From Maniola hyperantus (taxonomy: Eukaryota > Arthropoda > Insecta > Lepidoptera > Nymphalidae): a DNA stretch of 64,000 nucleotides. Both the position numbers and the translations under genes were made by a program. The first letter of the stretch is position 1. Each line of letters begins with the position of its first letter. Shown one piece after another: positions 42,605 through 53,275 of this stretch. The stretch spans positions 744,001 through 808,000 of the forward strand of contig NC_048556.1 of assembly GCF_902806685.2 (NCBI RefSeq). The letters are read 5' to 3'. The notes below the pieces were generated by a model. It saw only the letters and a list, made by a program, of their open reading frames with translations. It ran no database searches and was not told the DNA's origin.

Positions 42605-42815
42605 GACCTTATTGCCCACAACTTATGTATAAGTCCCGCAAATTTCTGATGCGTGTCTCCGCCATTTTAGTGACGTCAGCAGTAGACTGAAGTTTCGAGC
42701 TGATGGTATATTTTTATTTCGGCTGACGTCAAAGTGACGTCATTTCGATGTTAATGAGACATGGTTCCAGCGCAATAGCATTTTGCGGGATTTATACCAA
42801 AATATATATTGTATA
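42605..42815. mobile_element. possible MITE, CRE-like words inside
   Basis: TATAAGTCCCGCAAATTTC near the left is mirrored loosely by ATTTTGCGGGATTTATAC at the right. Between them are three GTGACGTCA/CTGACGTCA words. No coding frame. Confidence 0.45.
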
Positions 42816-42892
42816 CTTAATACAAGTCACGCACACCTACTTACCATAGTATAACGTGATAGATGAGCTGAAATGACTGATCTTACATTAAA

Positions 42893-43170
42893 CTAGCTTA
42901 TTCCCGCGACTTTAAACCCCTATTTAACCCCCTAGGGTTTGAACTTTCATAAATCATTTGTTAGCGGATGCCTACGGTATAATAGCTACCTGCAGGCCAA
43001 ACAACCCGATCCGTCCAGTAGTCTAAGCTGTGTGTCGATAGATCAGACAGTCTGCAGTCAGTGTCTGAAGTGAGAGTTCCCGGGTTCGATTCCCGGTAGG
43101 TCAATTTGGAATTTTTATTTCTTAAGTTATCTCTGGTCAAGCCTGTTGGGAGTTTTAAATTTTCAGCATT
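42893..43170. mobile_element. degraded Hel-1 (-) and SINE-1-like head (+)
   Basis: 42893-43050: CTAGCTTATTCCCGCGACTT, AGCGGATGCCTACGG, GATCCGTCCAGTAGT. 43070-43170: GAGAGTTCCCGGGTTCGATTC (box B), then TTGGAATTTTTATTTCTTAAG as in the SINE-1 body. Confidence 0.65.
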
Positions 43171-43727
43171 TGTCATGTCTATTTCTTCTTTTGTATAATA
43201 TTAAAAATTAGTCGGTCTGTCAGCGGGCTGTATCTCGTGAACCGTAATAGGTAGAGAAATTAAACTTTCACAGAATGTGTATTTTTATTGCCGCCATAAC
43301 AACAAATAATAAGAATTACGAAATGACCGCTCCGAAAATTGAAAAAAAAAATGTTATTTCTTGTACGATGATAATATAGTCCGAATCGCACTTGACCGAT
43401 TTATTAATACTTACTAACCTTGGAAATTGACGAATAGTTTCTTGCTTCATTTCGCATTCATTAAGTATTATTCGTTATCTAAGTATACAATTTTATCGCG
43501 ATCTAACTGTTATTAGCTGTTAATGATTTGTTTAAAGTTTTTATCGTGTAACATTGCGTTGTGATGGCGATAGATATTAGTGTAGGTAAGTAATAAACAT
43601 TTATATTAAGTACATAGACCTTGTAATTGATAAATAAACTTTCCCAATAACATTTCAATTTATTGTAATCGCACACATCGTACAAGATGTACCTAACACT
43701 ATTATATACATATAGAACTAGTACTTC
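43171..43727. other. mostly unique DNA
   Basis: Short similarity to the GTTCC-repeat edge near 43375-43400 (GTCCGAATCGCACTTGACCG). No gene. Confidence 0.4.
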
Positions 43728-44153
43728 TAAATAATATCTGTCCCGGCTGTACTCACGTGTTTAGTCGACGTTAGCCCGACTAGTTTCGAACCCATCCGGG
43801 GTCCTTTTTCAAGGGAGTCCGTTCGCCGCTACCGCACCGCTTTTTGACGCTAAGACAAGCATCAGTCGTGGGACAGGACACCATTAGCTCCACGTGCCTG
43901 GATTTCGGTGACGGTTCCAGCGATGAAGATCAGCAAGAACTGTCGGGAGACGATCGGCAGCTGTCTCTCCCCCCCCCCCCCCCCCCAGCCACCCTCACAA
44001 CGGGCTCTACGGGCAGCGGCACGCGCGGCCCGCAGTCAAAACCACGGCGCGTGCGCGAACGGACTCCCTTGAAAAAGGACCCCGGATGGGTTCGAAACTA
44101 GTCGGGCTAACGTCGACTAAACATGTGAGTACAGCCGGGACAGATATTATTTA
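43728..44153. mobile_element. TIR element with 99-bp inverted repeats and open interior
   Basis: Arms 43728-43826 and 44055-44153 are inverted with one mismatch (G/A at 43757), for example CTGTCCCGGCTGTACTCAC and TTCGAACCCATCCGGGGTCC. The central 228 bases are GC-rich, unlike the surroundings, and stop-free in one + frame. There is no transposase. A short ATAT direct flank (43734-43737 and 44144-44147) may be the target duplication. Could be a MITE or a carrier of a captured host fragment. Confidence 0.9.
43844..44101 (+). other. open reading frame inside the TIR element
   Basis: The + strand frame is open from inside the left arm to a TAG at 44099-44101 in the right arm. The central part reads CLDFGDGSSDEDQQELSGDD (acidic), then a proline run from 18 C at 43969-43986, a Gly/Thr/Ser stretch and a basic RRVRERTPLKK end encoded by the arm. 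No ATG begins it (TTG at 43844). It resembles disordered, charged regions of nuclear proteins. No family recognised. Confidence 0.4.
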
Positions 44154-44203
44154 TAATGGAAATCACTCACGGTAGTTTAAACGCTAAAATAGTACTAGTA
44201 CTT

Positions 44204-44852
44204 TGGCAATGGACTAAAATGCAATGTAATGCGTACAAAATGAGATTTCACTCGCCATTTTAACTCTATGTGTCAACTGTCATGTCAAAAGTACGGTTCA
44301 CCTTTAAAAAAACCAACCAAGTGCGAGTCAGGCTCGCGCAACGAGGGTTCCGTAATACAGTCGTATTTTTTCGATATTTTGCACGATAATTCAAAAACTA
44401 AAAATAAATAAAAATCTGTTTTAGAATGTACAGGTAAAGCCCTTTCATATGATACCACACTTGATATAGCAATCTTACTTTGAATGTCGAAAATAGCAAT
44501 ATTTATTCGAAACACATTTTAATTTTTTTCTTGTGATGTGACCACAAATTCACGGTTTTCAGATTTTTCCCCTAATGTCTGATATAAGCCCCACCTATCT
44601 GCCAAATTTCATGATTCTAGGTCAACGGGAAGTACCCTGTAAGTTTCTTGACAGACCGAGAGACAGACAGACATACATACAGACAGACAGACAACAAAGT
44701 GATAAGTGATCCTATAAGGGTTCCGTTTTCCTTTTGAGGTACGGAACCCTAATAAGGACTAAAATCGTAATTTTTGAGATGACAGTTGGCACATAAAGTT
44801 AAAATGGCGAGTGAAATCTCATTTTGTACGCATTCCATTTTAGTCCATTGCC
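44204..44852. mobile_element. palindromic MITE opened by a GTTCC repeat
   Basis: Left arm 44204-44295 (ATGGACTAAAATGCAATG, AATGAGATTTCACTCGCCAT) and right arm 44757-44852 (its mirror ending TTTTAGTCCATTG) flank a complete GTTCC repeat. Confidence 0.88.
44306..44752 (-). repeat. GTTCC repeat, complete
   Basis: AAAAAAACCAACCAAGTGCGA to TACGGAACCCTAATAAG, with TTGCACGATAATTCAAAAAC and an extended (GACA)n at 44661-44695. Confidence 0.87.
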
Positions 44853-45120
44853 GATGTCTATGGTTAGAAAATAAATTCCCTTTAACACTATCTTCGAGTA
44901 TAAAGACTTGAATGCCCTAACTAAGCACTAGGATACCTATACTCATACATAGGCAGAACACCGTCAGGGAAAGTGGTAAAAGCTGTCTCATGACCTCTGC
45001 CCAAGCTTTCGTCTTTGCGACTATAATATTTATGTTCACATTGCTCGCCCAACGAGGCTTCACTTGACATTGGCCATTGTTTTCTAATTAGTTTTTTTGC
45101 TCTCCGATCTCCATAACTAG
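44853..45120. other. unique DNA
   Basis: No gene seen. Confidence 0.4.
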
Positions 45121-45308
45121 TCTAAATATAATGAAAGGAAAAGCTGACTGACTGATGATCTATCAACGCACAGCTCAAACTAGTGGACGGATCTAGAGTA
45201 AATTTGACATGCGGAAAGCTATTATGACGTACTCATCCGCTAAGAAAGGATTTTTGAAAATATAACCCCTAAGGGGGTAAAATAGGGGTTCGAAATTTGT
45301 GTAGCTAG
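45121..45308 (+). mobile_element. Hel-1 lacking its hairpin
   Basis: TCTAAATATAATGAAAGGAA to TTCGAAATTTGTGTAGCTAG. The CCACGCGGACGAAGTCGCG block is deleted but CTAG remains. Confidence 0.82.
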
Positions 45309-45745
45309 TAATAAAAATAATCTCAACTTATAAGAACTGACTTTATTCCATCTATACAATGCTTAATAAACTTCAACCTTAGTTCTAAACTATTAACTTC
45401 TTCAAGACATAATTATAAATTCTAATCTTTTCTGCTTCGAATCAATAGATCCGGCTTTTCTTGCCGCCATTTTACATCTGTCCACAATTTTCTTTTCTTT
45501 TTTTTAAAAATTCAAATCCAGGCAAAGGCAATGCCGCTAACACTAGTAAAAATATAATTATATTTTATACCCCGCGCTATCCGCTAACGTACTGTTATAA
45601 ATTTATAATTAATAACTATTTAAGTAATCTGTAAAAAAATTGTAATCCTATTTGACCTTATTTTCAGTCTGTTATTATGTAAAATTATATTGTATGTATC
45701 GCTGTTGATTGCAAATAAACGAATAAAAAATAAAAATAAAAAAAA
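45309..45745 (+). mobile_element. LINE 3' UTR region
   Basis: 45585-45745 (TAAGTAATCTGTAAAAAAAT, TATCGCTGTTGATTGCAAAT, then AATAAAAAATAAAAATAAAA) parallels the LINE tail at 24605-24802. The preceding part is not assigned. Confidence 0.5.
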
Positions 45746-45746
45746 A

Positions 45747-45820
45747 CCCGGCGCGGGTGTGCGGGGCGTCTCCCCTGCCTCATACCCTATTGCCATCTCA
45801 ACCTGTCGCGGACTATAGGT
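45747..45820. mobile_element. MITE-2, right half
   Basis: GGCGCGGGTGTGCGGGGCGTC, CTCATACCCTATTGCCATC, TCAACCTGTCGCGGACTAT. Confidence 0.75.
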
Positions 45821-45911
45821 ATGTTATTATAATATATGTATAACTGAAAGAATATATAACTGAAATAAATAATCTAATATACAACTGAGTAAATAAGTTT
45901 AGTAAATAGAA

Positions 45912-47010
45912 ATTCCGCCTTCTAATCGGAGGTCGGGGGTTCGATCCCCGGTGATAGTTAGTATCTAATTTTGTCACAAAACCATACCGAGAACCATAAA
46001 AAGAAGTTTTAAGTTAGTACTTCAAAACAATTTAAAAATAAAAAAGAAGGTGTGATAGCCTAGTGATTAGAACTTGCGCCTTCTTTCGGAGGTCGGGGGT
46101 TCGATCCCCGGCGATAGTTAGTATCGAATTTTGTCACAAAACCATACCAAGAACCATAAAAAGAAGTTTTAAGTTAGTACTTCAAAACAATTTAAAAATA
46201 AAAAAGAAGGTGTGATAGCCTAGTGATTAGAACTTGCGCCTTCTTTCGGAGGTCGGGGGTTCGATCCCCGGCGATAGTTAGTATCGAATTTTGTCACAAA
46301 ACCATACCAAGAACCATAAAAAGAAGTTTTAAGTTAGTACTTCAAAACAATTTAAAAATAAAAAAGAAGGTGTGATAGCCTAGTGATTAGAACTTGCGCC
46401 TTCTTTCGGAGGTCGGGGGTTCGATCCCCGGCGATAGTTAGTATCGAATTTTGTCACAAAACCATACCAAGAACCATAAAAAGAAGTTTTAAGTTAGTAC
46501 TTCAAAACAATTTAAAAATAAAAAAGAAGGTGTGATAGCCTAGTGATTAGAACTTGCGCCTTCTTTCGGAGGTCGGGGGTTCGATCCCCGGCGATAGTTA
46601 GTATCGAATTTTGTCACAAAACCATACCAAGAACCATAAAAAGAAGTTTTAAGTTAGTACTTCAAAACAATTTAAAAATAAAAAAGAAGGTGTGATAGCC
46701 TAGTGATTAGAACTTGCGCCTTCTTTCGGAGGTCGGGGGTTCGATCCCCGGCGATAGTTAGTATCGAATTTTGTCACAAAACCATACCAAGAACCATAAA
46801 AAGAAGTTTTAAGTTAGTACTTCAAAACAATTTAAAAATAAAAAAGAAGGTGTGATAGCCTAGTGATTAGAACTTGCGCCTTCTTTCGGAGGTCGGGGGT
46901 TCGATCCCCGGCGATAGTTAGTATCGAATTTTGTCACAAAACCATACCAAGAACCATAAAAAGAAGTTTTAAGTTAGTACTTCAAAACAATTTAAAAATA
47001 AAAAAGAAGG
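45912..47010 (+). repeat. satellite of 160-bp units built on a SINE-2 head
   Basis: Six units of exactly 160 bp start at 46051, 46211, 46371, 46531, 46691 and 46851 and look identical. A divergent partial unit (45912-46050) precedes them. Each unit has a tRNA-like head, GTGATAGCCTAGTGATTAGA (box A region) and GGGGGTTCGATCCCCGGCG (box B). It then has about 90 bases not found in SINE-2 (GATAGTTAGTATCGAATTTT, ACCATACCAAGAACC, AGTACTTCAAAAC). Confidence 0.97.
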
Positions 47011-47322
47011 TGTGATACCCTAGTGATTAGAACTTGCGCCTTCTTTCGGAGGTCGGGGGTTCGATCCCGGGCATGCACCTCTAACTTTTCGGAGTTATGT
47101 GCATTTTAATTAATTAAATATCACTTGCTTTAACGGTGAAGGAAAACATCGTGAGGAAACAAACATGCCTGAGAATTCTCCATAATGTTCTCAAAGGTGT
47201 GCGAAGTCTGCCAATCTGCACTGCGATAGTGTGGTAGACAATGGCCAAAACCCTTCTCACTCTGAAGAGGAGACCCATGCTCTGTAGTGAGCCGACGACG
47301 GGTTGACCATGATGATGATGAA
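47011..47322 (+). mobile_element. SINE-2, full length, closing the satellite
   Basis: The seventh head (TGTGATACCCTAGTG, TTCTTTCGGAGGTCGGGGG) continues into a normal SINE-2 body (CTCTAACTTTTCGGAGTTAT, ATCGTGAGGAAAC, GGGTTGACCATGATGATGAT). It shares TTCTTTCGG with the array units, so it is linked to the array's origin. Confidence 0.93.
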
Positions 47323-47653
47323 TTGCCAAGTTGAGTGTGAGTCAAGACCTAGAATCCAGATGCGCTGGGCACTTATTCAGAGCTTAGTAAAATGGCTCTG
47401 TTGCCCACATCGGCAGTGTTGATCGTTTCTCGCATCAACTGTAATTTTGTACAACTGATTGATTGTTGTACCTAGGTACTCTTTAATATCCGTTGTACTT
47501 ACCTACATATTCATAATACTTTCTTAGTGAGGGTATAAGTTATAGAAAAACCCTACAATACATCAAGTTTCTATATAAGCTATTAGATAATGTCCATAAC
47601 ATCCCATGTTACTATTGCTGTGATAAGTTGAAGAATAAAACATATAATGATAA
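47323..47653. other. unique DNA
   Basis: No gene seen. Confidence 0.4.
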
Positions 47654-47910
47654 CTAGCTTATGCTCGCGACTTCGTCCGCGTGGACTACACAAATTTCAA
47701 ACCGCTATTTCACCCCCTTAGGGGTTGAATTTTCAAAAGTCCTTTCTTAGCGGATGCCTACGTCATAATAGCTATCTGCATGCCGAATTTCAGCCCGATC
47801 CGTCTAGTAGTTTGAGCTGTGCGTTGATAGATCAGTCAGTCAGTCAGTCAGTCAGTCAGTCAGTCAGTCAGTCAGTCAGTCAGTCACCTTTTCCTTTTTA
47901 TATATTTAGA
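47654..47910 (-). mobile_element. Hel-1, complete, long GTCA tract
   Basis: A then CTAG at 47654-47657, a GCTCGCGACTTCGTCCGCGT hairpin, TTAGCGGATGCCTACGTC, about 12 GTCA units (47834-47886) and a TTTTTATATATTTAGA start, then T. Confidence 0.88.
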
Positions 47911-48080
47911 TTACTCGGTTTTAAGAAATGATGACGACTTTGCGACTAGTCTAGCTAGAAATATAGTTAAGGGGAGAACAATTTAAACTGTTTTAACCCT
48001 AAGACTTTGAGACTTGAGAAGTTTGGAGAGCTCTGTTCTAGAGTACAAGTACTACAATAAGAACAAATTGTAGTGCTAGC

Positions 48081-48251
48081 CTTTCACGGCCCATCCGTTC
48101 AACCGATTTTGACGAAATTTGGTACAGAGATGTAGCTTGTATACCGGAGAAGGACATACCTTGGCTACTTTTTATCCCGGAAAATCAAATTGTTCCCACG
48201 GGATTTTAAAAAAGCTAATTCCACGCGGACGAAGTCGCGGGCATCATCTAG
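48081..48251 (+). mobile_element. Hel-3, 3' part
   Basis: CACGGCCCATCCGTTCAACC, ATTTTGACGAAATTTGGTAC, TTATCCCGGAAAATCAAATTG, GCGGACGAAGTCGCGGGCAT and CATCTAG. Confidence 0.83.
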
Positions 48252-48619
48252 TAGGAAATATTTCTATTTCTATTTTTATAGAACAGTGCTCTATAAAGGT
48301 CAGTCCAATATCAATACCTAATTTAGTACACAATACAAGCCACAATTCATTCATTCATTCATTCACCACTTAAATTCGCATTAACAAAGTACGTACTTAC
48401 AAATTACCTTAATTGAATCTAATTGTATCAAAAGAGCGTTAACGTACAGTCCGCCCTTGAATATTGTACATCGGAGACCTCAATAAGGCCGCGCTAGGAA
48501 AACGGATCTCAACTCACAAGATACCATTGAGTTGTATAGATCAGGAGTGGCAAACCTGCCAAAAAAGCGCTTCCGCTAATACAAAATAACTAAAAAATAA
48601 ATCGCTTTGATCTAATAAA

Positions 48620-48912
48620 CACAACATCATCATGGTCATCCCAATTACCGGCTCACTACTGAGCAGAGTGAGAAGAACTTAGGCCACAGTCTGGCACGCT
48701 GGCCCAATGTGGATTGGCAGACTTCAAACACCTATGAGAATATAAGGAACTCTCAGGCATGCAGGTTTCCTCACGGTGTTTTCCTTCACCGCTAAAGTAA
48801 GTGATTTAATTTAACATATACTTAACTCCGAAAAGCTAGAGGTGCGTGCCCGGGATTGAACCCCCGACCTCCCGAAAAGGAGGCGGACATCTTAACCACT
48901 AAGCTATCACTG
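48620..48912 (-). mobile_element. SINE-2, near full length
   Basis: CATCATGGTCATCCCAATTAC to CTTAACCACTAAGCTATCAC, with GGGATTGAACCCCCGACCTC. Confidence 0.88.
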
Positions 48913-49494
48913 CACACAACATAATTATTTTATTTATTAATTAATTTATATGACAATTATAGTCAATTTTTTTTTACTAAAATGCAATTTAAGCAAAATT
49001 GCCACAAATTCAGTCAATAACAACTATTAAACTAACCGCAATTCGCTTTAATTACAAAGTTCGCTGCTCTATATTTTTTTTTTAATTTCCTGAATGATAA
49101 AATAACTACATGCCCTGCGGTACTTTGTTTGAATGCACTGTATGACAAAATGCGCGACCACGTGAACTCCAGTGAAGTTGACGTTATTTTGCGGCAGATT
49201 AGTAACTCTAGTAAACTACAACTCCCTTCAAGATACCTCTCGTCTGCCATTGTTACCCATAATCTGTGTTGCGCAACCCAGAATAATGCACACCGTTCGA
49301 AAAATAGCCATTATCCGCTGTTTGATTACATTATTACATTACTTATACACCAAACTGTGGGAGATTGCATCTTCTTCGACCTACGTGTTCCCGGCGGTTT
49401 ACTTAACTGGCTCATTATACTAACCCGTTTATCACTGGTATAACCAGTATAATAATATGAAACAAATAGTCTAGAGTTAGCCTGTTTGTTACTA
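48913..49494. other. AT-rich DNA with chance frames
   Basis: Overlapping + frames of 83-104 codons and a - frame of 72 codons occupy 49030-49440. They overlap each other and none has a domain. Confidence 0.35.
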
Positions 49495-49859
49495 ATGTGA
49501 TAGCCTAGCGATGAAGACCTCCGGCCAGTCTACTAAAGGACGGTGGACGCATAGACTGATTTTGAGATGGGTAACCAGTAAACACGGTAGATTAAACTTT
49601 AGTTACAGTGTTTCACAGGACATGTGAAATAGATATAAAATAAGAGACAGCAGTAAAGGGACGGCAATACTTAGGTGTGTGTGTTGCATAGAACTAATAG
49701 ACGATGCAGAAGATACGCTGGTACACAGCACTACAGTACCTCAAAGTATGGAAGGACTATAGTTAATTTGAGTTCCATGAAGAGTTGCTAATCATCTAAA
49801 AAATTAATTCCTGTTGGGACAGCAATAATTATTGTAGCTGAAGTAAAGTAAGCTCGAGT
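49495..49859. other. SINE-2 head stub, then unassigned
   Basis: GTGATAGCCTAGCGATGAAG at 49498-49517 is a SINE-2 head. The following 330 bases are not recognised. Confidence 0.4.
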
Positions 49860-50020
49860 ATCAATATCTAGTATCAAAGGTTGCCTGGTAGAGATTGCTG
49901 TGAGCAATAAGGCCGCCTTTGCATACAATCATTTTTTTAGTTTTAGTTTCTTTGTTTTTTGTCATGTTATGTATTATATTTTGTGTGCAATAAAGTATTT
50001 CTATCTATCTATCTATCTAC
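49860..50020 (+). mobile_element. LINE 3' end
   Basis: GGTTGCCTGGTAGAGATTGC, GCAATAAGGCCGCCTTTGC and TGTGTGCAATAAAGTATTT, ending in (CTAT)n. The reverse copy at 62925 shows the same order. 3' UTR only. Confidence 0.75.
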
Positions 50021-50064
50021 AGTTTGAGGAAGAAGGAAGGAAGGTTGGGGATGGACTGGACTGT

Positions 50065-50208
50065 AATTTTGGGCTGACTCCAGGTCTTGATCTATACCCA
50101 AGCAAAAATCACGTCAATCCGTTGCGCCGTTGCGACGTGATTGTCAAACCAACAAAACAACAAACAAACACACTTTCGCATTTATAATAAGGGTACTGAA
50201 ATAAGGGT
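50065..50208 (-). mobile_element. Hel-2, start half
   Basis: CTCCAGGTCTTGATCTATACC, AAAATCACGTCAATCCGTTGC, ACACACTTTCGCATTTATAA. Confidence 0.78.
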
Positions 50209-50546
50209 ACAGATGAGTCATGAGATATTTAAATTGCTGCGCTACAGGAGAGGTCAAAAAAGGGTCAAAACAGACAGCCCAGCAAAGTGAGGAATGTCAC
50301 AACAGCAATTCAACGCTCCCCTAACCTTTAGCAAGAAGTGATACAATTACAGAAAGCGATGCGATGGGATCGCGGTGTCGCGTCGCCGTCGCGCGTCGCC
50401 TGGGAATCGCGTGTTGCAACCAGCGATAACAGCCGAGGAAATTATTTGTTGACTATAAAGAATAATGGCTCGATAGATATTAATTTTACCCCTTTAGCCT
50501 TTCAGATTGCCTTCATAGAATAGAATAGAGAGATTTTTTATTTAAA

Positions 50547-50758
50547 CTAGCTTATTCCCGCGACTTCGTCCACGTGGACTACACAATTTTCCAACCCCTA
50601 TTTCACCCCCTTAGGGGTTGAATTTTCAAAAATCCTTTCTTAGCGAATGCCTACGTCATATAATAGCTATCTGTATGCCAAATTTCAGCCCGATCCGTCC
50701 AGTAGTTTGAGCTGTGCGTTGATAGATCAGTCAGTCAGTCAATCCTTTTATATTTAGA
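50547..50758 (-). mobile_element. Hel-1 copy
   Basis: CTAGCTTATTCCCGCGACTTC, TTCACCCCCTTAGGGGTTG, GTCAGTCAGTC and CTTTTATATTTAGA before T. Confidence 0.83.
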
Positions 50759-50799
50759 TAAATTTTACCAGTACTTTTTTATAGTTCCGTCACAAAGTG

Positions 50800-51260
50800 T
50801 TCCGTGCATAGCTGGGGCGAGCTGTGAGTCAAATCTACGCTCTTTTATCAGTAATTACATAATCTTCGATTGTGTAATATGTTTTTTTCAGGAGCTATTC
50901 AGAAACTTTTACTGAATAATTTTTTTAAACTTATGTAAGGCAAGTCTAAAATTGATTGGGAAATTTTGTTTTGCAAAGCGAACAATTTTTTTATGTTCAA
51001 GAAACCCTGTGTAATCCAGTTGTTTGTTTGTTTGAAAAATGTCTTTATTAATAATTAACAAAAATATATACATAGTTTATGACCTATTAACCTAGGATAA
51101 ACACATAAAAATATAATTAAACATAGTTTGGCAGGCTAAGACGCCCCTTTCAAACTTACCAGCTTCATATTTTACCGTTCTATTTACACCATAAATACAC
51201 CAACAATATGATAAAAATTAGTTATGCTAACCTTAGTACACCGGTTATCACTTGTAAACA
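50800..51260 (-). mobile_element. LINE fragments
   Basis: 50825-50850 (GTCAAATCTACGCTCTTTTAT) matches 31560. 51030-51260 begins TTTGTTTGAAAAATGTCTTT, the look of a reversed LINE tail. Coding part absent. Confidence 0.45.
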
Positions 51261-51690
51261 TATTTTTTTACTATGTAATCCAGTAATTTGTACGTTAGCA
51301 CCAGTATAACCTCTCGCGTGAAGATAGCTTGTAAAGTAAACATTTACGAAAATTACAGGAAAAGGTCCAATAAAAATTGATGGCACGCTTACACGTTATA
51401 AACTATAGGTCCCGATCCATCTCATAATCATCCGGTAGCTTCGTAACTATCTACTGTTGCTCTATACCTGTTACCGTACTTTCAACTCTTGATCTTTACC
51501 CCGAGATCGTCTATCATTGGTTACTTTCGCTGTTATGCTGATACTAGTTAATTTACTGTAACATGGACTTATTTTTAATTAAATCTTGACTACAATCTGT
51601 GTGGTTTATGTAATGTTTTTGCAATGGCATTTATTGGATTTTGCCTATGATGCAGTAATAATTATTAGGGCGATTTCGTAAAACCTGCAT
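51261..51690. other. unique DNA
   Basis: No gene seen. Confidence 0.4.
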
Positions 51691-51695
51691 CAATC

Positions 51696-51838
51696 TTCGA
51701 TAGCGAAGGTCGCCGGTTGAAATACCACCCGTTGCACTATTGTCGTATCTACTCCTAGCACAAGCTTTACGCTTAATTTGAGGGGAAAGGGGAATATTAG
51801 TCAGCAATTAACTTGGCTAATATTCTTATTAAAAAAAA
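51696..51838 (+). mobile_element. SINE-4, left copy of an inverted pair
   Basis: GATAGCGAAGGTCGCCGGTTG (box B region), ACCACCCGTTGCACTATTG, CCTAGCACAAGCTTTACGC, and AATATTAGTCAGCAATTAAC at the tail. Inverted copy at 52433-52617. Confidence 0.75.
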
Positions 51839-52074
51839 CGTTATTACAACCTCAATTGTTGTGATTGGCTGAATTTGTGCGATTCTTGTTGCAACAATGC
51901 ACTGTAGCCAATAGTGAGCCAGCGTCAACCAATCAGAGGTGATTGCGATCGTGACATTGTAGCTGTCATTCTCCCGCAATCGCACAGCAGTTTAGATGAA
52001 ACGTGTTTGCTATAAAATTGAAAGTCAAAAGATGGTCAATCGACTTTAGGGTCTTTAGGCTCTTTCAAAATTTT
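51839..52074. repeat. spacer with CCAAT-type dispersed repeat
   Basis: TTGTTGCAACAATGCACTGTAGCC and CCAATCAGAGGTGATTGCG match 26894-26957. It lies between the arms of the SINE-4 inverted pair. Confidence 0.55.
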
Positions 52075-52368
52075 ATGGTTATGACCTAGTAGTTAAAACG
52101 TCGCCTCTTATACAGGGGGATCGGTGGTTCGTTCGTGGGCACTGACCTCTATATTTTTTTAAGCAACTAAGTATCACTCGCTTTAACGGTGAAGGAAAAC
52201 ATCGTGAGGAAACCGGCATGCCTGAGAGTTCTCCATAATGTTCTCAAAGGTATGTGAAGTCTGCCAATTCGCACTTGACCAGCGTGGCGGACTATGGCCT
52301 AAACCCTTCTCATTCTGAGAGACCTGTGCTTAGTAGTGAGCTGGCGATGGCTTGTTGATGATGATGAA
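52075..52368 (+). mobile_element. SINE-2 inside the inverted pair
   Basis: TTATGACCTAGTAGTTAAAAC, a changed box B (GGTGGTTCG), GAAAACATCGTGAGGAAACC, CTGGCGATGGCTTG and (ATG)n. Confidence 0.87.
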
Positions 52369-52432
52369 TGTAAATGATATTAGGTATCTCGCGAGATACA
52401 AAAAGCTACCTTTCTTTCTGTCTATTTTATCG

Positions 52433-52617
52433 TTTTAAAAAAAATATTAGCCAAGTTAATTGCTGACTAATATTCCCCTTTCCCCTCCAATTAAGCGTAA
52501 AGCTTGTGCTAGGAGTAGGTACGGCAATAGTGCAACGGGTGGGATTTGAACTGGTGACCTTTCGGTTTTCAGTCCGCTCCTTTAACCAGCTCCAGCTCCG
52601 TTGAGCTATCGAGGCTC
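52433..52617 (-). mobile_element. SINE-4, right copy
   Basis: On the - strand: GCCTCGATAGCTCAACGGAG (box A region), GGTCACCAGTTCAAATCCCA (box B region), GCACTATTGCCGTACCTACT and a tail ending AATATTTTT. The clearest tRNA-derived head of this family. Confidence 0.8.
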
Positions 52618-53039
52618 AAACTTTATAATGATATTGCGATTTAGGTATTAATTTTATCTTCGATGAACGTGTTGCATAATGAAATGAGAAAGTTGGTACT
52701 GAAAATACGTAGGTAGGTATATTGCAAATCAAGTTAAAGTTGTAAATTGCTGGCAACTGAGCTTTCATAGAGGTGGGCGTATTGTTTGTTTAATCATTTA
52801 TTATAACATCGCTTCGCGTCGTGGTCAATCTTGACCTGATATAATATTATATTACATGTTACTGAGTTACTCACTTTCATTTACTTAGTTTTAATTTTAT
52901 CCTTCCATATTTTCCCTCCGACTAATGTAAACTTATAATAAGAGTAGGTAAGACAAATACTGCAATGGTACGGTTTGAACTTTGAACCATTGACAATTTG
53001 GAGTTCAATTTATTTGATTCGTCAGTCAACCTTTATCTT
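52618..53039. other. unique DNA
   Basis: No gene seen. Confidence 0.4.
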
Positions 53040-53045
53040 ATAATT

Positions 53046-53275
53046 TTTATGTATTAAAGGAAAAGGTGACTGACTGACTGACTGACTGACTGACTGATCT
53101 ATCAACGCACAGCTCAAACTAATGGACGGATCGGGCTGAAATTTGGCATGCAGATAGCTATTACGACGTAGGCATCCGCTAAGAAAGGATTTTTGAAAAT
53201 TCAAGCCCTAAGGGGGTGAAATAGGGGTTTGAAATTTATGTAGTCCACGCGGACGAAGTCGCGAGCATAAGCTAG
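53046..53275 (+). mobile_element. Hel-1, complete 3' end
   Basis: TATGTATTAAAGGAAAAGGTG, seven GACT units, GGCATCCGCTAAGAAAGGAT and GCGGACGAAGTCGCGAGCAT, ending CTAG before T. Confidence 0.86.

Noticed and set aside
45912..47010. CRISPR-like regular repeats
   Set aside because: The unit is 160 bp without variable spacers, contains a tRNA-like head and lies in an animal genome.
49129..49443. overlapping 104- and 83-codon + frames
   Set aside because: They overlap each other and a - frame, with no motif or splice pattern.
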